Shown: positions 47,196 to 58,170 of the stretch, piece by piece
Position numbering within the stretch: the first letter of the stretch is position 1
Layout of the letters: the number at the start of each line of letters is the position of its first letter
NCBI GenBank assembly: GCA_021234155.1
Contig: JAJEKV010000036.1
Coordinates: 12,851,426 to 12,915,425 of the forward strand
Reading direction: 5' to 3'
From: Isoetes taiwanensis
Lineage: Eukaryota > Streptophyta > Lycopodiopsida > Isoetales > Isoetaceae
Length of the DNA: 64,000 bases
Program-made: the position numbers and the translations under genes
The notes under the pieces: model-generated
What the model was told of the DNA's origin: nothing
Databases searched by the model: none
What the model saw: the letters and a program-made list of their open reading frames with translations, nothing else

Positions 47196-47689
47196 ATATT
47201 TGATCTGCCGGTATAGCGATATTCTTTGGAGAATCGCCATGGTTTTATTTATAGTTGCATGTATTTTTGTTCAAGTCAAACAAGCCGGGTATGACTTGTA
47301 AAGGACTTGAAATGGAGGCGGGGATGCTCTTAGAGAGCATCTTGACTTTTGGACCATTGTCTTTTTTTTTTTTTTTTTTTTTAAATGGCTGTCATCATCG
47401 GCCCAAAATCCATAATACAAGTTATATCCATAATACAACATGTGCATGTGTGTATTATGGATATAACTTGTATTATGGATTTTGGGCCGCCGATGACGTA
47501 CCATTTAAAAAAAAAAAAGACAATGGTCCAAAAGTCAAGATGCTCTCTAAGAGCATCCCTCGCCTCCATTTCAAGTCCTTACAAGTCATACCCGGCTTGT
47601 TTGACTTGAACAAAAATACATGCAACTATAATAAAACCATGGCGTATTCTCCAAAGAATACCGTTATACCCGCAGATCAAATATCAGCC

Positions 47690-47785
47690 CGAGCCCTGGG
47701 AATCGAACCCCGAAGTAACCACAGCCACCGAAGCATAAGAGAGCTCCAACTAATGGAGCTCCCTTTATGCAAGGGGCCAATGCCC
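47690..47785 (-). ncRNA. tRNA-like (SINE head?) block in the right arm
   Basis: Reverse complement of the left-arm block. On the minus strand it reads GGGGTTCGATTCCCAGGG, with a better-paired T-arm than the left copy. Confidence 0.4.
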
Positions 47786-48623
47786 CACTGAATAAACACC
47801 GCCGTAAATATAAACAGAAACAGGTCCAATTGTCAAGCAAACAAATGTCAAATATTTACATTGAAATACCAAAGATACGTAAGCCACATGGCGTAAATAG
47901 TTCAGATCACAACAACATATAAGTTCATCACACATAACCGATAACCGCATGCAAGTTCAACACAAAGCTTCTCAATTCCGGTCGCCCCGTAGCTAGCATG
48001 CCCGATGAGCCGACAAGCCGGGCGATCTCCCCGTGGTCGAGAGCCCTTGCCAAGCTCATGTGTGAGCGCAACACATGCAGCCTCGATTCCGACACCAAGA
48101 CGGGTCCCATTGCACAGCCAGATAAGGCGTAATTTATAGCAACATAGAAGCTTCCTATCCCATCTTCTCGTGATCCTCAATGAGGCCGCAATCCTGTGCC
48201 CCCTCCATCAACCCGCATAATGCTAGTCACAAATTCCTCAAAGAAGAAAGACTTCCTCACTTTCGTGAGGATAAGCATGCGGGTTTGGATGAGAATCATC
48301 AATGGTAGAACCGATGATATCAGACCAATACTAACAACCACATGTGTGGGGTCTCATCCATGGTGTCGCCATTTCCATCCATTTCAAGAAGACCCTGCAC
48401 AAATCAGTACTCAAATCCATAAACCGTAGAAATACAACAGCAGATAAATACAAAAGACTATACAATCGTACAAGAAGGAACCACATGAAAGAAATCAACC
48501 CAATGCCATGGTGTGGTCCCCTCGTGGTACACAGTGGGATATAGTCCGCACCAACATCGTGGATATCCGCCTGTGAGCTAAAGGTTCTTCTCATGCATCC
48601 TCAAAGTTTGAGTCCCTGCTTCG

Positions 48624-49560
48624 TCACGGAATGGCATCATCCCAATAGCGCTTTCTACCGTGCCCATTCCTCTCAACAGAACAAACCCTCAAGGATAACC
48701 AAAGATAATAGTTCTTATGTCGAGGCAAAGTACAAACAGGATTAAGCAACACTCTCCATGCTGCCCGCACTCTGTGTTCATTCACATGGGCAGAATTATG
48801 AGGAATAATCCAAGAACTACTTAATGTGTATTTTCCGACCTCAACATCCTGCACAAAGTAAAGGTCGCTTGGGGATAGTCTACGACCCCCATGATACATC
48901 ACGTAATGGCATGCCTTATTTAAAAGATTCCTATTATCCAAGACACACAACCCTTTAGTATCACCTGCACCCCACCTTAAATAAAGATCCTTACCTTTTT
49001 CAATCATAGATTCAGATATTGTGCATATGACAACTATAGTGAACTTTTTCCAAAATCTTTCATACAATATCCTACCATTCCCTCAAAACAATGCACTTTA
49101 TTATTTTTCAAAGCTTTGCAGACCAACACCACGCCCGGGCCGCTTTGGGAGACCAGCTTGAAGTCTTTTTGATAGCATCATTCAAGGCCTTAGGACTTCA
49201 ATCGACCTCTCAAAACACCCCCCAACATGTAAGTGATCACCGAGGAGCCCCTTTCCAAGGCTAACGCCCCAGTAGACATTTGGAGTCACAAAATCCGACA
49301 AGGGCATCATAGAAAGATTTGGGAACATCTTGTCCGTAAAGGCCTAAAGTAAATGAAACATCAATTGAATCCCAAATGCTGAGTATCCGCAAAGGGATAG
49401 AATCGCCGAGCCTGCGGATGAGCAGCCATAGAGGCCATCGAACCCGGATGGAAGATTTGCATGCCCACCCTTGCCCTCCCCGGCCTCCCTTCTTAAAGAC
49501 ATCTCAAGCAACGTAATCGAAAGAGGTAAAACACACGCACATTCAAAGCTAACTCACCCC
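48624..49560 (-). pseudogene. HUH-endonuclease-like (Rep/Replitron-type) gene, right-arm copy
   Basis: The mirror copy is better preserved in its C-terminal half. An open frame at 49067-48624 reads SESMIEKGKDLYLRWGAGD, LSPSDLYFVQDVEVGKYTL and SSSWIIPHNSAHVNEHRVRA. DHLHV is encoded at 49238-49224 and GYCMKD at 49072-49055. Upstream LGLYGQDVPKSFYDALVGF is readable at about 49350-49290. The two copies read towards the palindrome centre. They are probably one locus seen twice, either a true inverted duplication or an assembly foldback. Confidence 0.5.
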
Positions 49561-49849
49561 GGGAAGACGAAATCGAAACTGTAAGCCCTCGCAGGAAGAT
49601 AAGCCAACATGCCGATCCCTTTCCCCGCCCATCCTCCCGATTTAGCAAGCAGCGCCAAGTGCTGGAGCGCCCGGGAAGGACGCGCCTCCCCCCGACCTAG
49701 GGAAAAAAAAATGGATCTGTATGCGTTCGCAACCCCTGTCTTTCTCTGGTATTCATACGGTTTGGTATACGAATACCACCTATTAACCTTAATAAATCAT
49801 ATGTTACAAAAATACCAAATTTGATTGTTGCAAGATTAGATAATATAAA

Positions 49850-50100
49850 GCAGACTTCTCGTATATTCAAAATCTTTTCAATCTCCACGGTATGTGTTGC
49901 AAAAGCTCTCTAAATGTTTATTCAAAATTTCCATGGTATATGCTGCAAATCCATGTCCTTCAAGATAAGATTGTTCTTGTGGTGGAGAGCATCCCGTGGA
50001 CTCTTGGCACAACTTCTTGCGAGGTAGCCGGACAAAACAAAACAAAGGACGAGGTACGACAGAAGAAAGGCAGACGACAACTAGGATGCGAGCTTCTTAG
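49850..50100. other. Spacer with no gene
   Basis: Unique sequence right of the palindrome. No continuation of the LINE RT domain was seen here, so the palindrome does not simply split the LINE. Confidence 0.4.
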
Positions 50101-50235
50101 CAGCCTAAAATTGACGCGAAAGCAGGGAGTAACGTGGATAAGGTGTAGTTCAAGGGGTAGGCCTCTGAGGAGCCTACAATTGTCGCGAAACCAAGGCAGT
50201 AATGTGGGTAAGGTGTAACTCAAGGGGTAGGCCTT
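50101..50235. repeat. 70-bp tandem duplication
   Basis: Two units, each ending TCAAGGGGTAGGCCTYTG, with GTCGCGAAA/GACGCGAAA near the start. Confidence 0.85.
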
Positions 50236-50694
50236 TGGCTTCACTTGTGAAGCCAAGGAAGAGGCAAAGCCCTCATGGGGACCCAGCCTCTTTGAAATCC
50301 TTATCCATGTTTGAGTTCAACAATGTGGGAATTTGAGAGAACAAAAAAAGCCGACGTGTCATCCAAAATGCGCCACGTAGGCCTCCAAAATACGGCACAT
50401 TACCGTTACGTATGAATCTCCAAGGAAATTGAGCAACCGAATATTACCCCGCTAAAATGCCGCCACGTATTCACCTTGGATTGGCTGTCACGCCAGGGAT
50501 TAATTAAGCCCCCTAATCAGGTTTATTATGACTCATCACATTAAAAATCCTTCCCATTTAGCGCTGCTTCTGGCGCCGGATCAAACACGCATTCCTGGAA
50601 CGATTTGGAGTTTGAATTCTTAACGGTGGCCTTCCCCGTGGGCTCGAATATTTCTTGATCCGGCTATGGAGTAGGACAGGGGATCTGTCTGCAT

Positions 50695-50760
50695 TTTGCT
50701 TTTATAAATCGGGCTACTTTTTCTCTATTAAAAGAAGGTTTTAGGGCCCAATCCTCTGTT
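50695..50760 (+). promoter_or_regulatory. Probable promoter of the three-exon gene
   Basis: TTTATAAAT at 50701-50709 is a TATA-like box about 100 bases before the start codon. TTTTAGGGCCCAAT near 50740 combines a telo-box-like and a GGGCCCA (site II/TCP-type) element, common in plant housekeeping promoters. Confidence 0.45.
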
Positions 50761-50807
50761 CGTTTTTGCTTCGACGCACCGCCTTTTCTGCAGCGGCGAG
50801 CTTAGTT

Positions 50808-51725
50808 ATGGTGGGCATATTTTCGAGAATTTCCGGGGCCAAGTTTAGTGGCCAGCAGCAGAACAACGAACATCAGAGGGAATTTCTGTTGCAGCAGTTT
50901 AAGGCAGGTTTTTTTACATGCTTTTTTGGTTTTCTGTTTGATATACTTTCTGATGAAATATGAAATACGAAATATGAAATGTGTGCAGAAAGGAGAGGCT
51001 GTTTTGCACAATGGTGTTCGTATAGGCGAGGAATTCTTGCCTCTAGAGCATCCGGTGGAGCCTTTGGCGCAGGACAAGCCAGTCCGGTGCCCTGCTCCAC
51101 AGCCCTGCATTGTTCATGTAAGATTATATATACAGATATGGGCATTTTTTGTATCAGAGAAAAAAGAATTGTTCTTGTGCATCAATGAAAAAACTCCCTG
51201 TTCTTGTTCTGCATCAAAGAAAATTTTCCCTTAGGTCGATTAGACATTATCGTTTTGTGAAGCATCTGGTTTCCTGTGAAATATATTACTGTTTGGATGA
51301 AACAACCCCTGGTATGGATCTGATTGCCATGCTTATGCATAAAATTTTGCATTCCTTTCTGGAACTATGCATTGCTTTAACATAGCATTGATAAGGAATA
51401 TGCCATGCTTATGCATAACATTTTGCATTCTTTTCTGGATCAGTAAGTCCTATGAATATCTCATAATCAAACTACTAGTAATTCAGGTACCTGAATTTGA
51501 TCAGTAAAATTTTTCATTGTTCCTCTTAAAACGACTTGTTTGATCCATAAGATCATAAAATCTGATGAGCATGATGAGCAGGATGGAAGGATTTGGAAGG
51601 AGAGACTGGCAATAACTACAGCAAGGAGAAAAGCTGCTGCAGGAAATGAAATCAACGTGTCTGCTAATAAGAAACGCCATACCCATAATAGTGGACACCT
51701 GGTACAATCTGTGAGTGTGCCATAA
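50808..51725 (+). CDS. Small conserved-looking plant protein, three exons
   Basis: Exons 50808-50903, 50989-51117 and 51582-51725 join in phase 0 to about 122 residues: MVGIFSRISG...LLQQFK, then KGEAVLHNGVRIGEEFLPLE...PQPCIVH, then DGRIWKERLAITTARRKAAA...SVSVP. Exon 2 is flanked by GTGTGCAG and GTAAGA and exon 3 by AGCAG. The first intron would use a GC donor (AAG|GCAGGT) rather than GT. Using the nearby GT at 50908 instead puts exon 2 in another frame. The tidy phase, the upstream TATA-like box and the lack of stops suggest a living gene. The N terminus resembles plant MGGxFSR-type proteins, but I cannot name a function. The protein is hydrophilic, with no membrane segment. Confidence 0.6.
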
Positions 51726-52500
51726 CCATGGCTATGGCCTATAATCTGTTTATCCAGGCAGATATCTTGCAAGATATCTCATAATTATTATTATACCAAT
51801 ATTTACAGATCAGTCCTACTAAAAGGCCTCTTCTTTATGTTATTTTACATATTCCAGCCTGCTGGACATGAGGAAAAAATTGGCTGTTAATGCTTACTCC
51901 TCACGTTGTTCCCCTTGGGCCACTACAATATGGATATTTTCTCACTTTCCAATTCCAATGTGTTTCTTTTGCTCCTAGCATTTTCTAGTATTTTCTTCTA
52001 GCCATTTCTTCTAGGCAACTCAAAGCTATGTTGATAAAATCGGCGCGAATCTTCCATTACTCATTTGTATGATCATTGAGCCCAGAGCCTGCCTTCACGT
52101 GCTGGTGCTTTAGATCTCATTCTGGTCCACCACACACAGTAAATAATTGAGATAAAAGGACTTCGAGATGAATGCATTGAGACAAATAATTGATATAAAA
52201 GGTCTTCTAGATGTTGAGCTGGGTATAATTTTTGTTAGCTTTTGGTAGGTAGCCCATTCTTTCAATGCCCTTTACTTTTGGAGCCTAGAATTCCTTATCA
52301 TCTTATACTAGTCAACTTACGAGATGAACAATTGTGTGGTTCTCAAGCTTTATAAGACTAGATTGTTGAGCCAAACCCATGGCACTCTTTGATTGAGAAG
52401 TTTGATATTTTATAGTAGTATTTAGTTGTAGTAAGCAAGAGATATATATATGGTCAACAAAAAATTCTATTGCAAATTAAGTATGATTTTTTAACCTAAT
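51726..52500. other. No recognisable gene downstream of the three-exon gene
   Basis: AT-rich, stop-filled sequence. It could hold the 3' UTR or further non-coding exons of the gene ending at 51725. Confidence 0.4.
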
Positions 52501-52520
52501 GGATAAATATTTTTGTATAC

Positions 52521-52623
52521 AAGAATCACGTGCTGCTTCAAATTCCGGGGTGGAAGCAGTGCCGACGCGCGAAGCGCGGAGGCACTGCTGACACCCCGGA
52601 ATTTGAAGCAGCAGGTGATTCTT
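52521..52623. repeat. 103-bp near-perfect hairpin
   Basis: AAGAATCAC and then TGCTGCTTCAAATTCCGGGG on the left pair with the same words reversed on the right, closing on CAGTGCC/GGCACTG and a GC-rich loop GACGCGCGAAGCGCGGA. The stem is about 38 pairs with small bulges. It abuts the MITE at 52627 and may be part of the same insertion, or a small foldback or miRNA-like element. Confidence 0.75.
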
Positions 52624-52626
52624 GAA

Positions 52627-52884
52627 ACGTGAAGTTGGGGTAAAAGAAATTCAGGCCGGTCAGAATGATAGGTGAAACACTCAGAATGCAGGGTGAAACA
52701 TGCAGAATGCAGGGTGAAACATACAGAATGCTGGGTGAAAACTGGAGAGCACCGGAGTAAACAGCAGAAGAGATCCGTCGCTGCCGTTCTTTATTTTTGC
52801 TTAACATTCGTTAAAAGAAGGTTGTCCACATGGCGCAACGTGATTGGCTGCGAGGCCTGAATTTCTTTTACCCCAACTTTACGT
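52627..52884. mobile_element. MITE-like element with 31-bp terminal inverted repeats
   Basis: The ends ACGTGAAGTTGGGGTAAAAG... and ...CTTTTACCCCAACTTTACGT are inverted repeats of 31 bases with one mismatch, enclosing 258 bases in total with no coding capacity. No clear target duplication was found. Confidence 0.7.
52676..52740. repeat. 19-bp tandem repeat inside the MITE
   Basis: (T/A)CAGAATGCAGGGTGAAACA repeats about three and a half times. Confidence 0.85.
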
Positions 52885-53284
52885 TGTCATATGTTGTCAC
52901 ATATCACTAATATGTTTTAAAGCATATTTTTTAAGGGTAAAGGTTATTGACACATCCTTGTGCCAGCTTTTGAATTTGATTTCTAGTTGATTTCTAGTTG
53001 CTATAGTTCAGTAGATATGAAAACTATCATAAGATTAGTTCTTCTTTTTGTTATGGAAAAGCATGACCCAATGCTAGTATCAAAGTGCTCTCTTCGTGTT
53101 CCCAGCAATGATAGGTGGGCGGTATGTATTATTTGTGAAATTGGAATTCCACATTCAACTTTATGGAAGCCAAGTTAAAATAATCATTCTGCGTGTCATT
53201 GCTAATATATTTCCTCGCATTTATTCACTCATCAACTTTGGGTCCTCCAAAATTTGCATTCCATAAAGTCACCAGACATTTTAC

Positions 53285-53431
53285 ATAAAGCACCTCGTTA
53301 TGTTACGTCAAGTGTAAATGAGAAGCTAACATGGGTGGGGTCAAGATAGTTAAGAGAGATTTTAAATAAATCACCTCAACATGTTACGTCAAGTAAATGA
53401 GAAGCTAACATGGGTGGGGTGAAGATAGTTA
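53285..53431. repeat. Tandem duplication of about 76 bp
   Basis: ATGTTACGTCAAGT and AATGAGAAGCTAACATGGGT occur in both units (53298-53355 and 53372-53431). Confidence 0.85.
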
Positions 53432-53439
53432 TACGCCGG

Positions 53440-54380
53440 TTTGGTGGATTTTGGTTCGAAAAAAATCCATTTTTGGGATCCATTACCTGCCTTGGCGGAG
53501 CCTGTTCTCAATGTGTGAGCTGGGGCTAGTCAATCGCAGCTGGGACCAGTCCCATTCCCCTATCCAATTCGTTAAGTCCACAAAAACCTCGTGTATTTTT
53601 TTTGGTTCAAACATGACAGTGGTTGATAAATACCACGATTGTTCCCCTATCCGCCAGGATACCATCGGGGGAGATCCTGGGGGATGGTAGTGATAATGTG
53701 TACACGGCCGACCAGCGTACCTGGGATGGTCAGACCGTACCAGACACGAGCAACGTACTTCACTGCACATCCCAGCCATCGAACTCCATGGTGCATCAAT
53801 ATCCTTCAAACTGATTCATGTGATTCATGCCTCCGAGCCAACCTTCTGCCATCCCGGAGCAGGGGATCCCTCCTGCATGAGCTTGGCAAGCGAAATCCCA
53901 ACCTTGTAGATCCAGGCATTAAGAATACAAATCCAAATCCTCGCCGCCCAAACATGGCAGCCCATCTTATCTGTGCGATTTATATCCCCGAAATTTCAAT
54001 CACTTTGAAATTATAGCCCTTTTGATCCGGTTTTTATAAACCGAAATACCCTGTTGGTTGCGTGCCAAATTTTTGGGCGGCGCCGCCTACATCTCTATTT
54101 CTTGCCTCTATTTCTTCAGCCGATTTCTATTTCTTTCTTTAGCGGATCTCTGTTTCTTCAGCCGATTTGTTGATCTATTTCTTGAGCGGATTTGTTGAGC
54201 TTCTAATACTGCACTCAAGATTTCCTACCGCACCAACCTCTCTATCAAAGCTTCATCAAAATCGAGGAACTTTCTAAAGACAAGATAGGAAAAGAATCTG
54301 CTTCTGGTCGGAACGCATTCGAGCCTCAAGAAAGGGCAAAATTTCAAAATTGATTGAAATTTAGTGAGAAAATTTTGCAT
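53440..54380. other. No recognisable gene
   Basis: Overlapping ORFs on both strands (53451-54016) show no motif. 54110-54195 has loose TTTCTTNAGC(C/G)GATTT repeats. The region could be a transcribed leader, but nothing supports a product. Confidence 0.35.
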
Positions 54381-54384
54381 GAAG

Positions 54385-54710
54385 CCGAAACCGGGCGGCG
54401 CCGGTGGGCTCCGCCACTCGCGCCCGCCAGTCACCGGTGGCGTGCCAAAAATTTCATCGCGAAATTTTCTCCTCATGCAAATTACTCCCTCCGCCACTCG
54501 CGCGGCCCCAGTCGATTAGCGGCCGCCAAAAATTTCATCGCGAAGACCCTGCGCCGCTAAGTCACCGGCGGTAAAAAATTTCATCGCGAAATTTTCTCCT
54601 CATGCAAATTACTCCCTCCGCCACTCGCGGCCCGCCAGGTCAGCTAGCGGCCGCCAAAAAATTTCATCGCGAAATTTTCTCCTCATGCAAATTACTCCTT
54701 CCGAATCCAG
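54385..54710. repeat. Minisatellite with palindromic core
   Basis: AAAATTTCATCGCGAAATTT, itself a dyad, occurs three times in full (54445, 54571, 54656) and once cut short (54527). It is followed by CTCCTCATGCAAATTACTCC and a GC-rich CGCCACTCGCGGCCCGCC link. Unit spacing varies between about 85 and 125 bases. GC-rich parts differ at CAG/CTG positions. Confidence 0.8.
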
Positions 54711-55425
54711 GATCGTCTTTACGTGATTCCAGAGTGGGGTATCCTTCTGGCATGAACCTGGCAGCCAAAATCCGGACAACACAGATCTTGGAGCTAAGGG
54801 GCGGAGTCCAATCCCATCCACCAACAACATTAGGATCTATCTTAGCTGTGCGATTTAGGATCGCCTACATAGGAATCCGGGAGCATATACGGGCATGAAC
54901 ATGGCAAAAGAAATCCCCACCAAGAAGATCACATCATTTAGGAACTCCAGTTGGCATATACAAAGGATGGATTCTTGACCAGACGCAAAGATAAATCTCA
55001 GCTGCAAATAACAATACTGCCCATCCTAGCCTCCGTGTTTCTAAAAACATTCCTCCTATACATGCCGTTGCCTTGCTTTCGATTGGGGAAAGTGTAATTG
55101 TTGCTATGCGTCTATGAACTAAAGAATAAAGAGGAACTGAAGAACACAAAGGAAAAGCTGGGGGCATTTTCTGATAAAAGAGAAGGAAAGGCCGATTGCG
55201 GAGGAAAATCGATATTGAAGAGCAACGGGTGAGGTTTTGCGCCCCCATAGTATATCAGTTGTGATTCTTTTTTGTGGTCATTCAAACACCATTCCATTCC
55301 AGCTGCAACATACGTTCATGACAACCTGTAGATAATTTGCTTGATCACAGTAAGCTCCTATCTATATGCCATACTGTCGGGAGTGCCGGTTGCCTCGAAA
55401 TACAAGTTATATGAACCTCAGAAAG
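54711..55425. other. No recognisable gene
   Basis: Short minus-strand ORFs (54934-55248, 55112-55297) without motifs. 54770-54900 resembles 53860-53990 in wording (GGGGATC/GGGGTATCC, GGCA..CCAAAATCC), suggesting a diverged duplicate of one non-coding unit. Confidence 0.3.
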
Positions 55426-55525
55426 AGAATAGAATAGAATAGAATAGAATAGAATAGAATAGAATAGAATAGAATAGAATAGAATAGAATAGAATAGAAT
55501 AGAATAGAATAGAATAGAATAGAAT
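55426..55525. repeat. (AGAAT)n microsatellite, about 20 units
   Basis: A clean pentanucleotide run. On the minus strand it reads (ATTCT)n and lies immediately downstream of the LINE relic's 3' end, so it is probably the LINE tail. Confidence 0.95.
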
Positions 55526-57660
55526 GGGTTTTAATCCGTCAGTGGAGACCAATCGGCCTATGGGACCTAATAAAATAGCGCAATAGACTTATTACTGCCC
55601 GATTAAAAAACTCCTTTCCCGAAGTGTTTTCGAGGGAAATATCGTGGCGGCAATAAAAGTGATGTCAAACTATACAAATGTACATATCATGAAATATATA
55701 CAAGCCAAGCAAGCGTCCGAGGACAAAGCTGCTCACGCACATCCATGACCTCCTACAATGCTCCTAGCATTTGCACTGAAGTCGCATTCAGTATCACATG
55801 TAGCAGCTGGCCAGGCCTGACCAACTCAGCATAGCATGCACGAATTTGAACATACGCTGGGCAGCTCTTAAGAGTATGGCATTCATCTTCGATTGCTCCC
55901 ATTTGGCAACACCGACAAAGCCTGTCCTGGCGTGGTTCCCCAATCCATCTGTCTGTGTCAATTCGGTGACGATGGATACCTGTGCAAATGGAGGCAATGA
56001 GTCTATGCCTTTTCATAGACAGAAAGATGCGCAGGTACCTTTGCAAGCCCCGCTCCAAGATGGCGTTTATGTGGCATTGGTAATGTGCTATCTTGATGTG
56101 TTCAAGAGTGATGGCATCCCAGATATTGCCGAGGAAGCAAGCGTCTAGGTATTGCCCTAAACTATAGCGGTCTGCCTCTGTTTGCACCTGTATGCACCTG
56201 TGCTCCTGTACATTCTATCTGGCGAGCCACTGAGCTCGCTTTTTCTTCTAACAGGCCTTGAGGCGCTATAGCCCCATGGCCACGGTATAAGCCAGGCTAG
56301 AGAGATGAGCATCGCCCATACTGACCACCTTTTGAAAGCAGATAATGTAGCGATTAAAGGCCATCCTCTGACTTCAACCCCAGTGCCCGAGCCAAGAAGG
56401 CTTTCTGCACCTGCAACAAATCATTCCAAGTAGCGAGGGAGACCACGGGGCCCCAGATCTCGATCCCATACAAAAAGGACAGCATCCACTAATACCTTGA
56501 ACAGGTGCGACTGATGGCCCAATCATACAACTCTACTCTTGACTATTATTCTGCATTGAATAAAGCATTTTCCAGCCCCTATCTCCCATAGAAAAATGGA
56601 AGTATCCTAGTGCATAGCAGAAGGAAACTCCACTCTGAAGTATTCGTATGCGGGTTCCACTTCCACACTTTGACCCCAATAGCTAAAGGAGGGAGCCCTT
56701 GGCTGACGCGAGGATGATATGAGGACCACCTTAGTCCTAACGAGGTTGACATGCATGTCAGTCGCCTGGCAAAATGTGTGTATGACATCGAGATGACGCT
56801 GCATGTCCGCTGGAGTGTAAGACAGGAGGTCCACATGATCAGCATATATTAGCTGTTTGGCAATCTAGTGCAGGAGGTGAGCGTCGCCATCTCCATTTTC
56901 AGCAAACCAGCTCTCCAACTGATGAATATATAGTCCAAACAATGTAGAGAGGGCATTCTTGGCAGACACCGATATTGCTATCGAAAGGCTGGCCTATATA
57001 TTGCAACCGGCCTGAACATGTCTCGTACGACCCATATACCGCATTCTGTAGATTTGCATGGACCCTCAATTGTTACAATCTCGTCCACAACTTTTACCGA
57101 GGCACTGTGTCAAAAGCCTTTGCAAGTCCACAAAGCAGCAATAGACGTCTTGCCGAAGGTTTTTACTATCCTCAACTAGGGTCTATAGTGTGAAGATGTG
57201 ATCAATAAGTGCTGCAGCCTAAACCCCACCGGTGTGAGGTCTCGGACGTCTTTATTGATGCCCGAGAATCCCAGCCAGCAGTTTTGCAAACACCAAACTG
57301 AGCATTATTGTTGGATAATTGGTTGGGCAGTGTGGGTCGCCTGCCTTGTAGACAACTCCGCTAATGGTCCACTGCGGGGGAAAATCTTCTATAATGCCCT
57401 GTTGAATATGGCAGTTAGTACTGGTACTATAGATGGTCCTTCCCATTTGAGTCTGCATTCGATCCAATTCTGACGCTTTTTCATTGACTAGATGTTGTAA
57501 GGCCCTAGTCTACATCTGCCTCTGTGATTTTCAGCGTCGGGCCCTGTTGTGGGGGTAACGCTGCATGTGCTCCCTGAGGATCGTAGAGCTGTTGTAGGTA
57601 TTGTCTCCATTGCACTGGAGTGATATTCCCTGTAGGTTGTACTGGCTTTCTGAGTACCCT
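55526..57660 (-). pseudogene. Non-LTR (LINE) reverse transcriptase relic
   Basis: Minus-strand order: QLYDPQGAHAALPPQQGPTL (57600); GIIEDFPPQWTISGVVYKAG with PTNYPTIMLSLVFAKLLAGI (57390-57260); a VYCCFVDL motif A with trailing FDTVPR traces (57150); a PLSTLFGLYIHQLESWF motif B region (56950); LIYADHVDLLSY (56860), where the catalytic YADD has become YADH; HTFCQATDMHVNL; then the C-terminal ORF 56187-55753 with RHRIDTDRWIG and a CRCC...H...C cluster. Stops and frameshifts separate the pieces. It is inactive. The 3' end is the pentanucleotide tail. Confidence 0.75.
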
Positions 57661-57690
57661 TCACCAGAAGGTTCTAGGATGACGGTTCAA

Positions 57691-58005
57691 GAGGGGATGG
57701 AATTGATATGGTATGTGGGGTATGGGATAAAGCCTGGAAAGGTGTGGTAACATTGGTGTGTTCGACATGTTTGAGGGCAAACATCTCGAGGAAGGGGACG
57801 AATTGATATAGTCTATGGGTGTGTTCCACATGCTTGAGGGCAAACATCTCGAGAAAGGGGAGGAATTAATATGGTCTGTGGGGTATGCGATAAAGCCTGG
57901 AAAGGTGTGGGAACATTGGTGTGTTCCGTATGTTGGAGGGCAAACATCTCAAGGAAGGAGGAATTGATATAGTCTATGGGGTATGGGATAAAACCTGAAA
58001 AGTTT
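57691..58005. repeat. Tandem repeat, units of about 100 and 64 bp
   Basis: Units begin GAGGAATTGATATGGT or a variant at 57691, 57791, 57853 and 57953. All contain GAGGGCAAACATCTCGAG or GGATAAAGCCTGGAAAGGTG. One unit lacks the middle 36 bases. Confidence 0.85.
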
Positions 58006-58170
58006 GGGGCCCAATATGTAGCATAATAAAGGGGGTTTTCTTTGTGTTTTTGTACGATTTTCACTAAGGTTTTCCTATGATTTCGTGATGTATTCAAATG
58101 GATGTACTAATGCGTACATCTAGAGTGCACCATTTCTGAGCCATTGATTTTAGCCTTTTTTTTTTTCAAT

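Larger units (their letters stand above)
45063..47438 (+). repeat. Left arm of a 4.8-kb palindrome
   Basis: Nearly the exact reverse complement of 47447-49843. Both begin at their outer ends with a TAATCTTGCAACAATCAAAT word. The arm contains, left to right, a first-exon-like segment with CAG|GTGAGT at 45340, an HUH-endonuclease-like coding region, a short acidic coding segment (46498-46650), a tRNA-like block and a T20 run. Disagreements with the other arm are mostly small indels at CAG/CTG/CCWGG sites. Confidence 0.92.
47447..49843 (-). repeat. Right arm of the 4.8-kb palindrome
   Basis: Reverse-complement partner of 45063-47438. The centre is a hairpin in which CATAATACAAGTTATATCC pairs with GGATATAACTTGTATTATG around a loop of about 12 bases at 47434-47450. 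Outer flanks differ on the two sides, so the symmetry ends abruptly at about 45063 and 49843. Confidence 0.92.
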
